Shown here piece by piece: positions 1 to 9,337 of a stretch of 53,236 bases of DNA (its first letter is position 1; each line of letters opens with the position of its first letter). The stretch is from positions 1 to 53,236 of the forward strand of contig DATMAG010000092.1 of NCBI GenBank assembly GCA_035560235.1, in the 5' to 3' direction. The DNA is from DASRDU01 sp035560235. GTDB lineage: Bacteria > Acidobacteriota > Blastocatellia > RBC074. The position numbers and the translations under genes are program-made. Under the pieces are notes generated by a model that saw only the letters and a list, made by a program, of their open reading frames with translations, was not told the DNA's origin and did no database searches.

Positions 1-539
<539 letters not shown>

Positions 540-545
540 ACAACA

Positions 546-1715
546 ATGACAATCACGCGGAGGTTCATCTTGAAAATATTCATCACCTGCACTCTGCTGC
601 TGCTGTTTTCTTCTGTTGCCGTGGCTCAAAGCAGTGAAAAGTTCGACGGGCTGCAAACAGGGATGAGCAATCTGTTCCGCCTCTCTGATGCCGAAACGCG
701 CTCGATCAGCCCTGAGAATTTCACTGGTGAAAAGGGCAGGGGCGGCATGGCAACTGAAGGCACAGGCAAAAACGCTGCGCGCAACCTGGGGCAGGGCTGG
801 AAGATCAGCCCGAGCGTTCGCATCAAGGCCGGAACGACGTTCACGATGGCTGAAATCAATGGTTCCGGCGCGATTCAGCACATCTGGATGACGCCGACCG
901 GCAGATGGCGGTTCTCGATTCTGCGCATTTACTGGGACGATGAAACCGAACCCTCGGTCGAATGTCCTGTCGGTGATTTCTTCGGCATGGGCTGGGGCGA
1001 ATACGCACAGCTCAGTTCGCTGGCCGTTGCAGTCAATCCGGGCAGCGCCTTCAACAGCTACTGGGTCATGCCCTTTCGCCGCAAATGCAGAATCACAATG
1101 GAGAACATTGACGAGCGCGATATGACGCTCTATTACCAGATTGATTACACAGTAACGAAAGTGCCGGATGACGCAGCCTACTTTCACGCGCAGTTTCGCC
1201 GCACCAATCCGCTCCCCTTCAGGAGCGTCTACACGCTGGTTGACGGCATTAAGGGACAGGGTCAGTATGTCGGCACATATCTCGCGTGGGGCGTCAACAA
1301 CAACGGCTGGTGGGGCGAGGGCGAGATCAAGTTCTATCTGGACGGCGACAAGGACTTCCCGACCATCTGCGGCACCGGCACCGAGGATTACTTCTGCGGC
1401 TCATACAATTTTGAAAATCAGAAGACGAAGCAGTATCAGGAGTTCACCGGGCCGTATTCGGGCCTGGTGCAGGTGCTGCGCCCCGACGGACTGTATCGTT
1501 CGCAGCAGCGTTTCGGCCTCTATCGCTGGCACATCACCGACCCGATCAGATTCAAACGCGACCTGCGCGTAACGATCCAGGCCCTGGGCTGGCGCGGCAA
1601 CGGCGAATACCTGCCACTGCAGGATGACATTTCATCAGTCGTCTACTGGTATCAGACCGAACCACACGCGAAGTTCCCGGCGCTGCCTGGTAAGGACTAT
1701 CTTGAGGTACAGTAA
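546..1715 (+). CDS. Secreted GH172 / DUF2961 family glycoside hydrolase
   Basis: A 389-aa protein with an N-terminal signal peptide (basic MTITRRF, then a hydrophobic stretch ending in VAVAQS, about residues 1-28), so it is exported. The rest matches DUF2961, now glycoside hydrolase family 172, whose studied members act on alpha-D-fructofuranosides/arabinofuranosides and difructose dianhydrides. Family hallmarks visible are GDFFGMGWGEY (about 139-149), the long aromatic YYQIDYTV strand, and GTGTEDYF with its acidic pair near residues 276-283. Length is normal for the family. An AAGGA-like ribosome site lies upstream of the ATG at 546, within the end of the DUF1553 gene. Context (DUF1553, DUF1501) supports extracellular carbohydrate catabolism; the exact sugar cannot be read from sequence. 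Confidence 0.88.
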   Translation: MTITRRFILKIFITCTLLLLFSSVAVAQSSEKFDGLQTGMSNLFRLSDAETRSISPENFTGEKGRGGMATEGTGKNAARNLGQGWKISPSVRIKAGTTFTMAEINGSGAIQHIWMTPTGRWRFSILRIYWDDETEPSVECPVGDFFGMGWGEYAQLSSLAVAVNPGSAFNSYWVMPFRRKCRITMENIDERDMTLYYQIDYTVTKVPDDAAYFHAQFRRTNPLPFRSVYTLVDGIKGQGQYVGTYLAWGVNNNGWWGEGEIKFYLDGDKDFPTICGTGTEDYFCGSYNFENQKTKQYQEFTGPYSGLVQVLRPDGLYRSQQRFGLYRWHITDPIRFKRDLRVTIQALGWRGNGEYLPLQDDISSVVYWYQTEPHAKFPALPGKDYLEVQ

Positions 1716-1738
1716 CAGTCATCAGGAGTGAAGCAGTA

Positions 1739-2407
1739 ATGTCCGCACTGAGAAAACTTACCGAAGCTGAAGCGGAAGGCGCTGAAGAGCGGCTGGTGTT
1801 TTACAACCTCACCTGGGATGATTACGAAAAGCTGCTGGAAGCTTTCAAGCGTCATCCCGGCGTCCGCCTCACTTACTGCGAAGGGGCACTCGAAATCATG
1901 GTCGTCTCATTCGAGCATGAAAAAATTGCATCCTACATCAATTCCATCATTGAAACAGTGGCAGTCGAATGGGAAAAGGATTATCTGCCAGCCGGTTCGA
2001 CCACCTTCCGGCTGAAGCCGGAGGAACGCGGCTTTGAGCCGGACGGCTGTTTTTACTTCACGCACATCAGACAACTGGCCAGAAAAACAAGGATCAATCT
2101 GCTGAAGGATCCCGCGCCCGATCTGGCTGTTGAAGTGGACATCAGCAGCCCTTCAGTCAGCCGCTTTCCGATCTTCGCCCGGCTCGGAGTGAAGGAAGTC
2201 TGGCGCTACCATCAGGACAGAGTGGATTTCCATCACCTGCGCGGCGAGACTTACATTCGCCGCGAAAGCAGCAAACTGCTGCCGGGCATCACTGCTGAGG
2301 CTGTGACCCGGCTCATTGATGCCAGAAACGGAATGACCGCGCCTGCGTGGCAGAAGAAAGTTCGTGAACTGGCGCAGGAACACCGGCCTGTGAATAGAAG
2401 GCAGTAG
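1739..2407 (+). CDS. Uma2-family (DUF820) PD-(D/E)XK nuclease-like protein
   Basis: A 222-aa protein without signal peptide. It carries the Uma2/DUF820 signature of the PD-(D/E)XK restriction-endonuclease superfamily: an N-terminal substrate-like strand (YNLTWDDYEKLLEAF), a Glu-containing helix, FEPDGCFYF (metal-ligand Asp, about residues 98-106) and PDLAVEVDISSPS (acidic E-V-D strand, about 126-138), then GVKEVWRYH. Family members are abundant in cyanobacteria and occur in acidobacteria; their natural substrate is largely unknown. An AGGAG site precedes the ATG. The gene sits between a glycoside hydrolase and DUF1501, where no nuclease is expected, so it may be a recent insertion into the cluster. 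Catalytic residues look present, so an active enzyme is plausible. Confidence 0.85.
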   Translation: MSALRKLTEAEAEGAEERLVFYNLTWDDYEKLLEAFKRHPGVRLTYCEGALEIMVVSFEHEKIASYINSIIETVAVEWEKDYLPAGSTTFRLKPEERGFEPDGCFYFTHIRQLARKTRINLLKDPAPDLAVEVDISSPSVSRFPIFARLGVKEVWRYHQDRVDFHHLRGETYIRRESSKLLPGITAEAVTRLIDARNGMTAPAWQKKVRELAQEHRPVNRRQ

Positions 2408-2425
2408 CCTGAACGGAAGGGTGTG

Positions 2426-3871
<1,446 letters not shown>

Positions 3872-3927
3872 GCCGTCATTTCTGATACCGTGATGTAATG
3901 TTCCTTGGCGGAGATGAAGCAAACACG

Positions 3928-4104
3928 TCCGCGGAGCGGATGAATTCAATAGCGCCGGGTAAAACCCGCCGTTGCATGAAGCACGCGCCCGTCCCTGAAA
4001 GGGACGCAGTAATGAATCAGAATGCGACTCCTTCAGAGTCGGGAACGCTGCCTGCCGACACAGCGGGTTGCACCCGCTGCCATTGAATTCATCCGCTTCA
4101 CGGA
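3928..4104. repeat. 177-bp composite palindromic element with four internal hairpins
   Basis: The ends are a 23-bp inverted repeat (3928-3950 and 4082-4104) with two mismatches, containing GAATTC. Between them are four separate perfect hairpins with 3-5 base loops: 3956-3968 (stem CGGGT), 3990-4006 (CGTCCCT), 4025-4041 (CGACTC) and 4061-4079 (CAGCGGGT). A 62-codon reading frame crosses the element but has no ribosome site and looks like hairpin-encoded noise. It fills almost all of the gap between the DUF1501 and ROK genes, which are on the same strand. It could be a non-autonomous mobile repeat, or a structured RNA expressed from the upstream transcript. No transposase is visible. Confidence 0.75.
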
Positions 4105-4163
4105 TAATGGCCAATCGCCTGACGACTTAACACCACAGGCGCAGCCCGGTTATTCAGACCATT

Positions 4164-5144
4164 ATGCACAATCAATTCATCGGCATTGACCTCGGCGGCA
4201 CGAACATCAAAGCCGCGCTTGTCAACACGGATACAGGCGAAATCAGTGGTTCACAATCAGTCCCGACGCACGCGCGCGAAGGCTATGATGCGGTCATCGC
4301 GCAGATGGCGAAGCTCGTCGGGATGGTCAGCAGCGCGAGCGGCGTGGCTGTCACCGATATTGGCGGCGTGGGCGTCGGGCTGCCGGGCGTGGTTGATATT
4401 GAACGCGGGCGGACGCTCTTTCTGACCAATCTGCCGGGACAGTGGCGCAACGTGCCTGTCGCTGAAAAGCTCAACAGGCTGACCGGGCTTCCGGTTGAGC
4501 TGATCAATGATGCGCGGGCGATGACGCTTGGCGAATGGAAATACGGCGCGGGCAACGGCGTGGATACGTGCGCCTGCTACACGCTTGGCACGGGCATTGG
4601 CGGCGGGCTGATCATCAACGGGCAACTTCATCTTGGCATCGGCGGCGCGGCGGGTGAACTCGGTCACGTCTGCATTGATCTGAACGGGCCGAAATGCGGC
4701 TGCGGCAGCAACGGCTGCATTGAAGCCTACGCTTCAGGCCCGGCGATAGCCGCGATGGGGATGAAGGCTGTCGCGCAGGGCTTCTCGACGCGGATTGCCG
4801 AACTCGCTGAAAACGATCTGAACCGTATCACGCCGGAGCTGATCTGTCAGGCGGCGATTGAAGGCGACGCGATTGCGCGTGATATTTACGAACAGGCTGG
4901 CCGCTGCATCGGTGTCGGCATTGCGAGCATCGTCACCGCGCTCAATCCGCGCCGCGTCATCATCGGCGGCGGAGTCTCGGCAGCAGGCGAAATTATCCTC
5001 GATCCGATTCGCCGCACAGTGCAGACGCGGGTCTGTCTGACCGACATGAAACACGTCCAGGTAGTGCTGGCAGAACTCGGCAACAACGCCGGCCTGACCG
5101 GCGCAGCGCTCTGGGCCAGGCAGAGATCAGCAGGCGACAAATAG
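4164..5144 (+). CDS. ROK-family glucokinase/sugar kinase
   Basis: A 326-aa cytoplasmic kinase of the ROK family, phosphorylating a hexose with ATP (glucokinase is the usual assignment, but fructose or N-acetyl sugars are possible). The phosphate loop GIDLGGTN lies at residues 7-14; the catalytic Asp lies in LINDARAMTLGE (about 111-122). LGTGIGGGLI is the second phosphate-binding loop, GELGH follows, and the structural zinc cluster CGCGSNGCIEAYASG (about residues 174-188) is complete. The adenine region GGGVSAAGE is near residue 270. There are no HTH residues at the N-terminus, so it is a kinase and not a ROK repressor. It follows the secreted carbohydrate cluster and would feed released sugar into metabolism. 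Full length. Confidence 0.93.
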   Translation: MHNQFIGIDLGGTNIKAALVNTDTGEISGSQSVPTHAREGYDAVIAQMAKLVGMVSSASGVAVTDIGGVGVGLPGVVDIERGRTLFLTNLPGQWRNVPVAEKLNRLTGLPVELINDARAMTLGEWKYGAGNGVDTCACYTLGTGIGGGLIINGQLHLGIGGAAGELGHVCIDLNGPKCGCGSNGCIEAYASGPAIAAMGMKAVAQGFSTRIAELAENDLNRITPELICQAAIEGDAIARDIYEQAGRCIGVGIASIVTALNPRRVIIGGGVSAAGEIILDPIRRTVQTRVCLTDMKHVQVVLAELGNNAGLTGAALWARQRSAGDK

Positions 5145-5186
5145 CCTGAAGCCACCAGTGAACACGAATCTGTGTGGAGTGAAACC

Positions 5187-5996
5187 ATGAAAACACAGGG
5201 CAAGTTTCTGCTCTTCGATGATGTCAGTGAATTCAGCGCGTGGCTCAATGAGCCTGCGATTCATCGCAGGGTCTGGCTGATTCAGAATCACCATACTTAC
5301 ATTCCTGACTATTCATCCTTCACCGGCACAAATCATTTCCCGCTGCTTGTCGGCATGGAGAACTCGCATCTGGAACGGGGCTTCAGTGAGATTGCGCAGA
5401 ACCTGACTACCTTCCCTGATGGCCGCATCGCTGTCTGTCGCGCACTCGACAAAATCCCCGCCGGCATCAAGGGCGCCAATACCGGAGGCATCTGCATCGA
5501 AAACCTGGGCAACTTCGACCGCAACCGCGATCAGATGACACCGGCACAACGCTCCTGCATTATCAGACTCAATGCGGCGCTGTGTCGCCGCTTCGCGCTC
5601 AGGGCCAGTACAGACACGATCGTCTATCACCACTGGTGGGATCTCAACACCGGCAAGCGCACCAACGGGACGGGCGTGACGAAGAGCTGTCCCGGCACAG
5701 CCTTCTTCGGCGGCAACCGGGTCGAGGATGCGGCGGCAGGTTTCATTCCGCTGATTCGCCGCGCGATGTCTGCAGTTGCCGCTCCGGCCCTGCCCCGGCA
5801 GGTTCCGCTCAGAGCAGCGGAAGTCACTGCCGAAGTCCTGAATGTGCGCGCTGAACCGCTCGCTTCGGCCCGCCGGATCAAACAGCTTTCGCGCGGCATC
5901 CACGTCAGCATCTACGAAGACCGCAACAACTGGTGCCGCATTGATCCGGCCGAAGGCTGCTGGGTTAGCCGCAAATTCCTGCGGGATCTCGCCTGA
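5187..5996 (+). CDS. Endolysin-like N-acetylmuramoyl-L-alanine amidase with C-terminal SH3b domain
   Basis: A 269-aa protein starting at the ATG at 5187 (GGAG just upstream; a GTG 15 bases earlier is less likely). Residues ~1-180 form an amidase_2/PGRP-type zinc amidase: metal His in QNHHTYIPDYSSF, GANTGGICIENLGNFD, second His in YHHWWDLNTGKRTNG, and the ligand Cys in TKSCPGTAFFGGN. Residues ~210-269 are a bacterial SH3 domain (AEVLNVRAEP ... GCWVSRKFL) that binds cell wall. This exact arrangement resembles clostridial/bacillar and phage endolysin amidases. No signal peptide or membrane segment is seen, so it would need cell lysis, a holin, or another export route to reach the wall. It may be a captured phage gene, though no other phage gene is near. 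Confidence 0.88.
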   Translation: MKTQGKFLLFDDVSEFSAWLNEPAIHRRVWLIQNHHTYIPDYSSFTGTNHFPLLVGMENSHLERGFSEIAQNLTTFPDGRIAVCRALDKIPAGIKGANTGGICIENLGNFDRNRDQMTPAQRSCIIRLNAALCRRFALRASTDTIVYHHWWDLNTGKRTNGTGVTKSCPGTAFFGGNRVEDAAAGFIPLIRRAMSAVAAPALPRQVPLRAAEVTAEVLNVRAEPLASARRIKQLSRGIHVSIYEDRNNWCRIDPAEGCWVSRKFLRDLA

Positions 5997-6067
5997 GGTC
6001 AGCGGCCACGAATAAACCCCGGTCAGATCGAAGAGTGAGCAGATCAACACACGAAGAAACGGAAAAC

Positions 6068-6202
6068 CCGGCGAGCAGCATTTTCCATTCTCAATTCTCC
6101 ATTACTTTGCAGAAATATCTGTAAGCGGGCCTTCTGCAAAGTAATGGAGAATTGAGAATGGAAAATGGAGAATGAGATTTGCTCATCACGCAGGCTCGCC
6201 GG
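6068..6202. repeat. Perfect 35-bp inverted repeat within a larger palindrome
   Basis: Bases 6080-6114 and 6132-6166 are exact reverse complements (35 of 35), with a 17-base loop. An outer 9-bp pair, CCGGCGAGC at 6068-6076 with GCTCGCCGG at 6194-6202, encloses the element. The arms are AT-richer (TTTTCCATTCTCAATTCTCC) than the surrounding genes. It lies in the 232-base gap between the amidase and an SDR gene, both on the plus strand. A strong terminator is possible but no T-run follows; the perfect long arms look more like a mobile palindromic element. Confidence 0.8.
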
Positions 6203-6228
6203 TTTCGCTTCAGTCAGGGAAAAGTTGA

Positions 6229-6975
6229 ATGAATAATGAATTCAGTGGTCAGACCGTCGTCATCACCGGAGCCGCTTCAGGCCTGGGGCTGGCGATAGCG
6301 AAAAGGCTCCACAGCGCGGGCGCAGCCGTTGCCCTGCTCGATCTGAGCGACGACAGACTGCAGTCAGCCGTGGCTGAACTCGGCGCGCAGGCTGCGGGGT
6401 TTGTCTGCGATGTGACAAATGAGGCGCAGGTCAGCCAGGTCATTGCGCAGGTCGGTGAACGCTTCGGGCGAATTGAGATTCTCGTCAACAGCGCCGGAGT
6501 GACCGGTCGGACGAACCTCAAAAGCCACGAAGTCGAACCAGCCGATTTTCGATTCGTCTTTGAGGTCAATGTGACGGGTTCGTTTCTCACTGCGCGGGCG
6601 GTGCTGCCCTGGATGCTCAAACAGAATTACGGGCGCATCCTGCACATCGCTTCGATTTCGGGCAAGGAGGGCAACGCCGGGATGCTGGCGTACTCAGCTT
6701 CTAAAGCTGCCGTCATCGGAATGACCAAAGTGCAGGGCAAGGAATACGCCGGGACAGGCATTACCGTCAACGCGCTCGCACCGGCAGTGATTCAGACGCC
6801 GATGGTCGCCGCGCTGCCCGCTGAACAGGTCAGATACATGACCGACAAAATCCCGATGAATCGCTGCGGCACGCTCGACGAGGTCGCGCACATGGCGGCA
6901 TTTATCGTTTCGCCTGGCACAAGCTTTACGACTGGTTTCACATTCGATCTGTCGGGCGGGAGGGCTGTGTACTGA
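6229..6975 (+). CDS. Short-chain dehydrogenase/reductase (FabG-like)
   Basis: A 248-aa classical SDR. The NAD(P) fold begins at residue 9 with VVITGAASGLGLAIAKRL (TGxxxGxG), DLS after beta-2 suggests NAD(H) use, CDVT is the adenine-ring motif, NSAGVTG the NNAG equivalent. Catalytic residues are Ser in IASISG (~143), Tyr and Lys in YSASKAA (~156-160). The C-terminus GFTFDLSGGRAVY matches sugar-alcohol or 3-oxoacyl-ACP type reductases. Substrate cannot be fixed; 3-oxoacyl reductase, sorbitol/arabinitol or gluconate dehydrogenase are all possible, and the nearby sugar kinase and catabolic genes favour a carbohydrate. Preceded by a weak AGGGAAAAG site. Confidence 0.88.
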   Translation: MNNEFSGQTVVITGAASGLGLAIAKRLHSAGAAVALLDLSDDRLQSAVAELGAQAAGFVCDVTNEAQVSQVIAQVGERFGRIEILVNSAGVTGRTNLKSHEVEPADFRFVFEVNVTGSFLTARAVLPWMLKQNYGRILHIASISGKEGNAGMLAYSASKAAVIGMTKVQGKEYAGTGITVNALAPAVIQTPMVAALPAEQVRYMTDKIPMNRCGTLDEVAHMAAFIVSPGTSFTTGFTFDLSGGRAVY

Positions 6976-7077
6976 TCTTTCAATGCGCCCGAGACTGCGG
7001 CTGACTTCCTGTCGCGCGGGAGATGCCGGTATGATGCACGGAGTATTGCAGGACGCGAATCAGCGAAGGAGCAGTTG

Positions 7078-7233
7078 ATGAATCCGCACTGGACTCAGAT
7101 TGTCTATGGCACGGTCAAACGCCTGGTGAAAACCTGTCCGCACTGCGGCAAACGCGCGCTCTATGAGCAGAAGCGCAAGGGACAGTTCTATACCTGCAAA
7201 CGGTGTCGCCACCGGTTCAGGGAGAATGAATAA
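7078..7233 (+). CDS. 51-aa zinc-ribbon protein, translationally coupled to antiporter
   Basis: A short gene, ATG at 7078 with GAAGGAG about 7 bases upstream and TAA at 7231-7233. It encodes 51 residues with two knuckles, CPHCGK (residues 20-25) and CKRCRHRF (residues 40-47), and basic residues between them: the pattern of a single zinc ribbon. Its stop TAA overlaps the next ATG (TAATG at 7231-7235), so translation of the K+/H+ antiporter is probably coupled to it. I do not recognise a specific family. It could bind RNA/DNA or simply act as a leader. The ribosome site, the Cys pattern and the coupling together make it a real gene. Confidence 0.75.
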   Translation: MNPHWTQIVYGTVKRLVKTCPHCGKRALYEQKRKGQFYTCKRCRHRFRENE

Positions 7234-8696
7234 TGATTGCGCTGGAGTACCTGCTGCTGGGCGCGGCCACGCTGCTGCTGCTGAGTATTTTGTTCAGCCG
7301 GGCATCGAGCCGGCTTGGCGTGCCGGTGCTGCTGATCTTTCTCGCAATCGGGATGCTGGCGGGATCGGACGGGCCGGGCGGAATCTATTTCGACAATGCG
7401 CGCATCGCTCAGGCGCTCGGCGTGGTGTCGCTGGTTTTTATTCTCTTTGCCGGAGGTCTGGAAACAAAGTGGCAGGCAGTGCGTCCGGTTCTCTGGCAGG
7501 GGCTTTCGCTGGCAACGCTTGGCGTTTTTCTCACGGCCTTTCTGGTCGGCTGGTTTGCCAGAATCGCGCTCGGTTTCTCGTGGGTTGAAGGGCTGCTGCT
7601 CGGAGCGATTGTCTCATCCACTGATGCGGCGGCAGTCTTTGCCGTGCTGCGGTCGCGCAGCGTCAGACTCAGAAGCACGCTCGAACCGCTGCTCGAACTC
7701 GAATCGGGCAGCAACGATCCGATGGCGGTCTTTCTGACCATCGGGCTGATTCAATTGCTCAGCGTGCCGGGCGCATCGGTGACGAAGCTGGTGCTGATGT
7801 TCTTTCTGCAAATGGGTCTTGGCGCGGGAATGGGGCTGGCGCTGGGCCGGGCCGGGCCGTGGATCATCAATCGTTCGCGGCTCGAATACGAAGGTCTTTA
7901 TCCGGTGCTGACGATTGCGCTGGTGCTGCTGACTTACGGCGCGACAAGCATGCTCGGCGGCAATGGTTTTCTGGCCGCGTATCTGGCCGGCATCCTGCTC
8001 GGCAACAGCGACTTCATTCACAAACGCAGCCTGATCCGGTTTCACGACGGGCTGGCGTGGCTGATGCAGATCGCGATGTTTCTGACACTCGGTCTGCTGG
8101 TCTTTCCGAAGCGACTGGTTCCGGTGATTGCGCCGGGGCTGATGGTGGCGGGTTTTCTGATTCTGGTCGCCCGCCCGCTGAGCGTGCTGATCAGTCTGGC
8201 GCTCGCGCGGCTGAGCCTCAGAGAAAAAGCGATGGTCGCGTGGACAGGTCTGCGCGGAGCAGCGCCGATCATCCTGGCGACCTTTCCGCTGCTGGCCGGA
8301 ATTGCGGGCGCCGAGACATATTTCAATCTGGTCTTCTTCATCGTGCTGACTTCGAGCCTGCTGCAGGGCACGACGATTCCGCTGCTGGCCCGGTGGCTCA
8401 GAGTCGAAGCGCCAAAGCCGGTCAGACGCGAGTCGCCTCCTGAATTCGATCTCGCTGAGCAGACCAGAAATGAACTGGTCGAAATCCAGGTTCCCGCAGA
8501 TTCAGCGGCTGCCGGTCATCGCGTAATGGATCTGGCGCTGCCGCAGGGAACGCTGATCGTGCTGCTTTTCAGAGACAGCGAATCAATCGTGCCAGGCGGC
8601 GGAACGGTGATTGAAGCCGGCGACAGGCTGATTGTCTTTGCGGCCCGCGATGCGCTGGCGGCAACCGAAGCCGCTCTCAAAACTCCCCGACCCTGA
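7233..8696 (+). CDS. K+/H+ (or Na+/H+) antiporter, CPA1 family with RCK_C/TrkA-C domain
   Basis: A 487-aa inner-membrane protein with about 12-13 hydrophobic segments over residues 1-395. GLLLGAIVSSTDAAAVFAVL (about 120-139) and LELESGSNDPMAVFL (about 151-165) carry the acidic residues of the transport site typical of NhaP2/CvrA antiporters, where ND is the paired Asn-Asp. After a linker, residues ~410-482 form a soluble TrkA-C domain (ELVEIQVPADSAAAGH ... GGTVIEAGDRLIVFA) that in relatives binds a regulatory ligand such as a nucleotide or dipeptide. It exchanges cytoplasmic K+ for protons and serves pH and turgor control. Start overlaps the stop of the zinc-ribbon gene by one base. Confidence 0.92.
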   Translation: MIALEYLLLGAATLLLLSILFSRASSRLGVPVLLIFLAIGMLAGSDGPGGIYFDNARIAQALGVVSLVFILFAGGLETKWQAVRPVLWQGLSLATLGVFLTAFLVGWFARIALGFSWVEGLLLGAIVSSTDAAAVFAVLRSRSVRLRSTLEPLLELESGSNDPMAVFLTIGLIQLLSVPGASVTKLVLMFFLQMGLGAGMGLALGRAGPWIINRSRLEYEGLYPVLTIALVLLTYGATSMLGGNGFLAAYLAGILLGNSDFIHKRSLIRFHDGLAWLMQIAMFLTLGLLVFPKRLVPVIAPGLMVAGFLILVARPLSVLISLALARLSLREKAMVAWTGLRGAAPIILATFPLLAGIAGAETYFNLVFFIVLTSSLLQGTTIPLLARWLRVEAPKPVRRESPPEFDLAEQTRNELVEIQVPADSAAAGHRVMDLALPQGTLIVLLFRDSESIVPGGGTVIEAGDRLIVFAARDALAATEAALKTPRP

Positions 8697-9332
8697 ATGA
8701 TCAATGGAAAATGCCTGATGACTCATAAAACTCCCCGCACTCTCCGGCCCCTGCTGCTCCTGCTGTGCACACTCTGCCTCCTGCCAGGCAGACACGGGCT
8801 GACACGGGCCACCGCGCCGCAGCGTGACGCTGCGCCGCCGATCAATCCTGAACTGCTGACGAAGCTCTGGAGCGCGCACTGGATCACGGCTCCAGGAATG
8901 CCGCCCTTCGATTACGGAGTCTGCCATTTTCGCCGCACATTCAATCTCTCCGAACGTCCGTCATCATTTGTCATTCACGTTACGGGCGACAACCGTTATC
9001 AGCTCTTCGTCAACGGCGAGCGCGTGGTGTGGGGGCCTGCGCGCGGCGACCTGAATCACTGGCGCTACGAGACAGTTGACCTCGCGCCTTTTCTCAAAGC
9101 CGGAAAGAACGTTCTCGCCGCAGTGGTCTGGAATTACGGGCAGTTTGCGCCCGAAGCGCAGATCACCTGGCGCACAGACTTTCTGCTGCAAGGCGAACTT
9201 GCCGTGAACCTGGCTCAGAACAGCGGAAGACTCAAAGCCGAAGTCAGACTGCCCGCTGGCGTCACAGGCACTTTCATCTGGCAGGGACAGCAGCGCGAAC
9301 TGAAACCGGGAAGCAACACTCTGAACTTTTGA
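8697..9332 (+). pseudogene. Internally deleted alpha-L-rhamnosidase (GH78-like) lacking its catalytic domain
   Basis: A 211-aa exported protein (hydrophobic segment about residues 18-33; a second ATG at 8718 with GGAA upstream gives a cleaner signal peptide). Residues ~55-160 (WSAHWITAPGMPP ... FRRTFNL ... YQLFVNGERVVWGPARGD ... FLKAGKNVLAAVVWNYG) are the N-terminal beta-sandwich of bacterial GH78 rhamnosidases. Residues ~178-211 (KAEVRLPAGVTGTFIWQG ... ELKPGSNTLNF) look like the extreme C-terminal domain of the same enzymes. The catalytic (alpha/alpha)6 barrel of some 400 or more residues that should lie between is absent. I read it as an in-frame internal deletion. It could still be a small secreted lectin-like protein. 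It begins directly after the antiporter stop codon. Confidence 0.65.
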
Positions 9333-9337
9333 AAACC

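Noticed and set aside
3956..4079. CRISPR array suggested by regularly spaced short palindromes
   Set aside because: The four hairpins have different sequences and there is no direct repeat; no cas gene is present.
3898..4086. 62-codon frame in the DUF1501-ROK gap as a small gene
   Set aside because: It lies almost wholly inside the hairpin element, has no ribosome site, and its residues reflect the hairpins.
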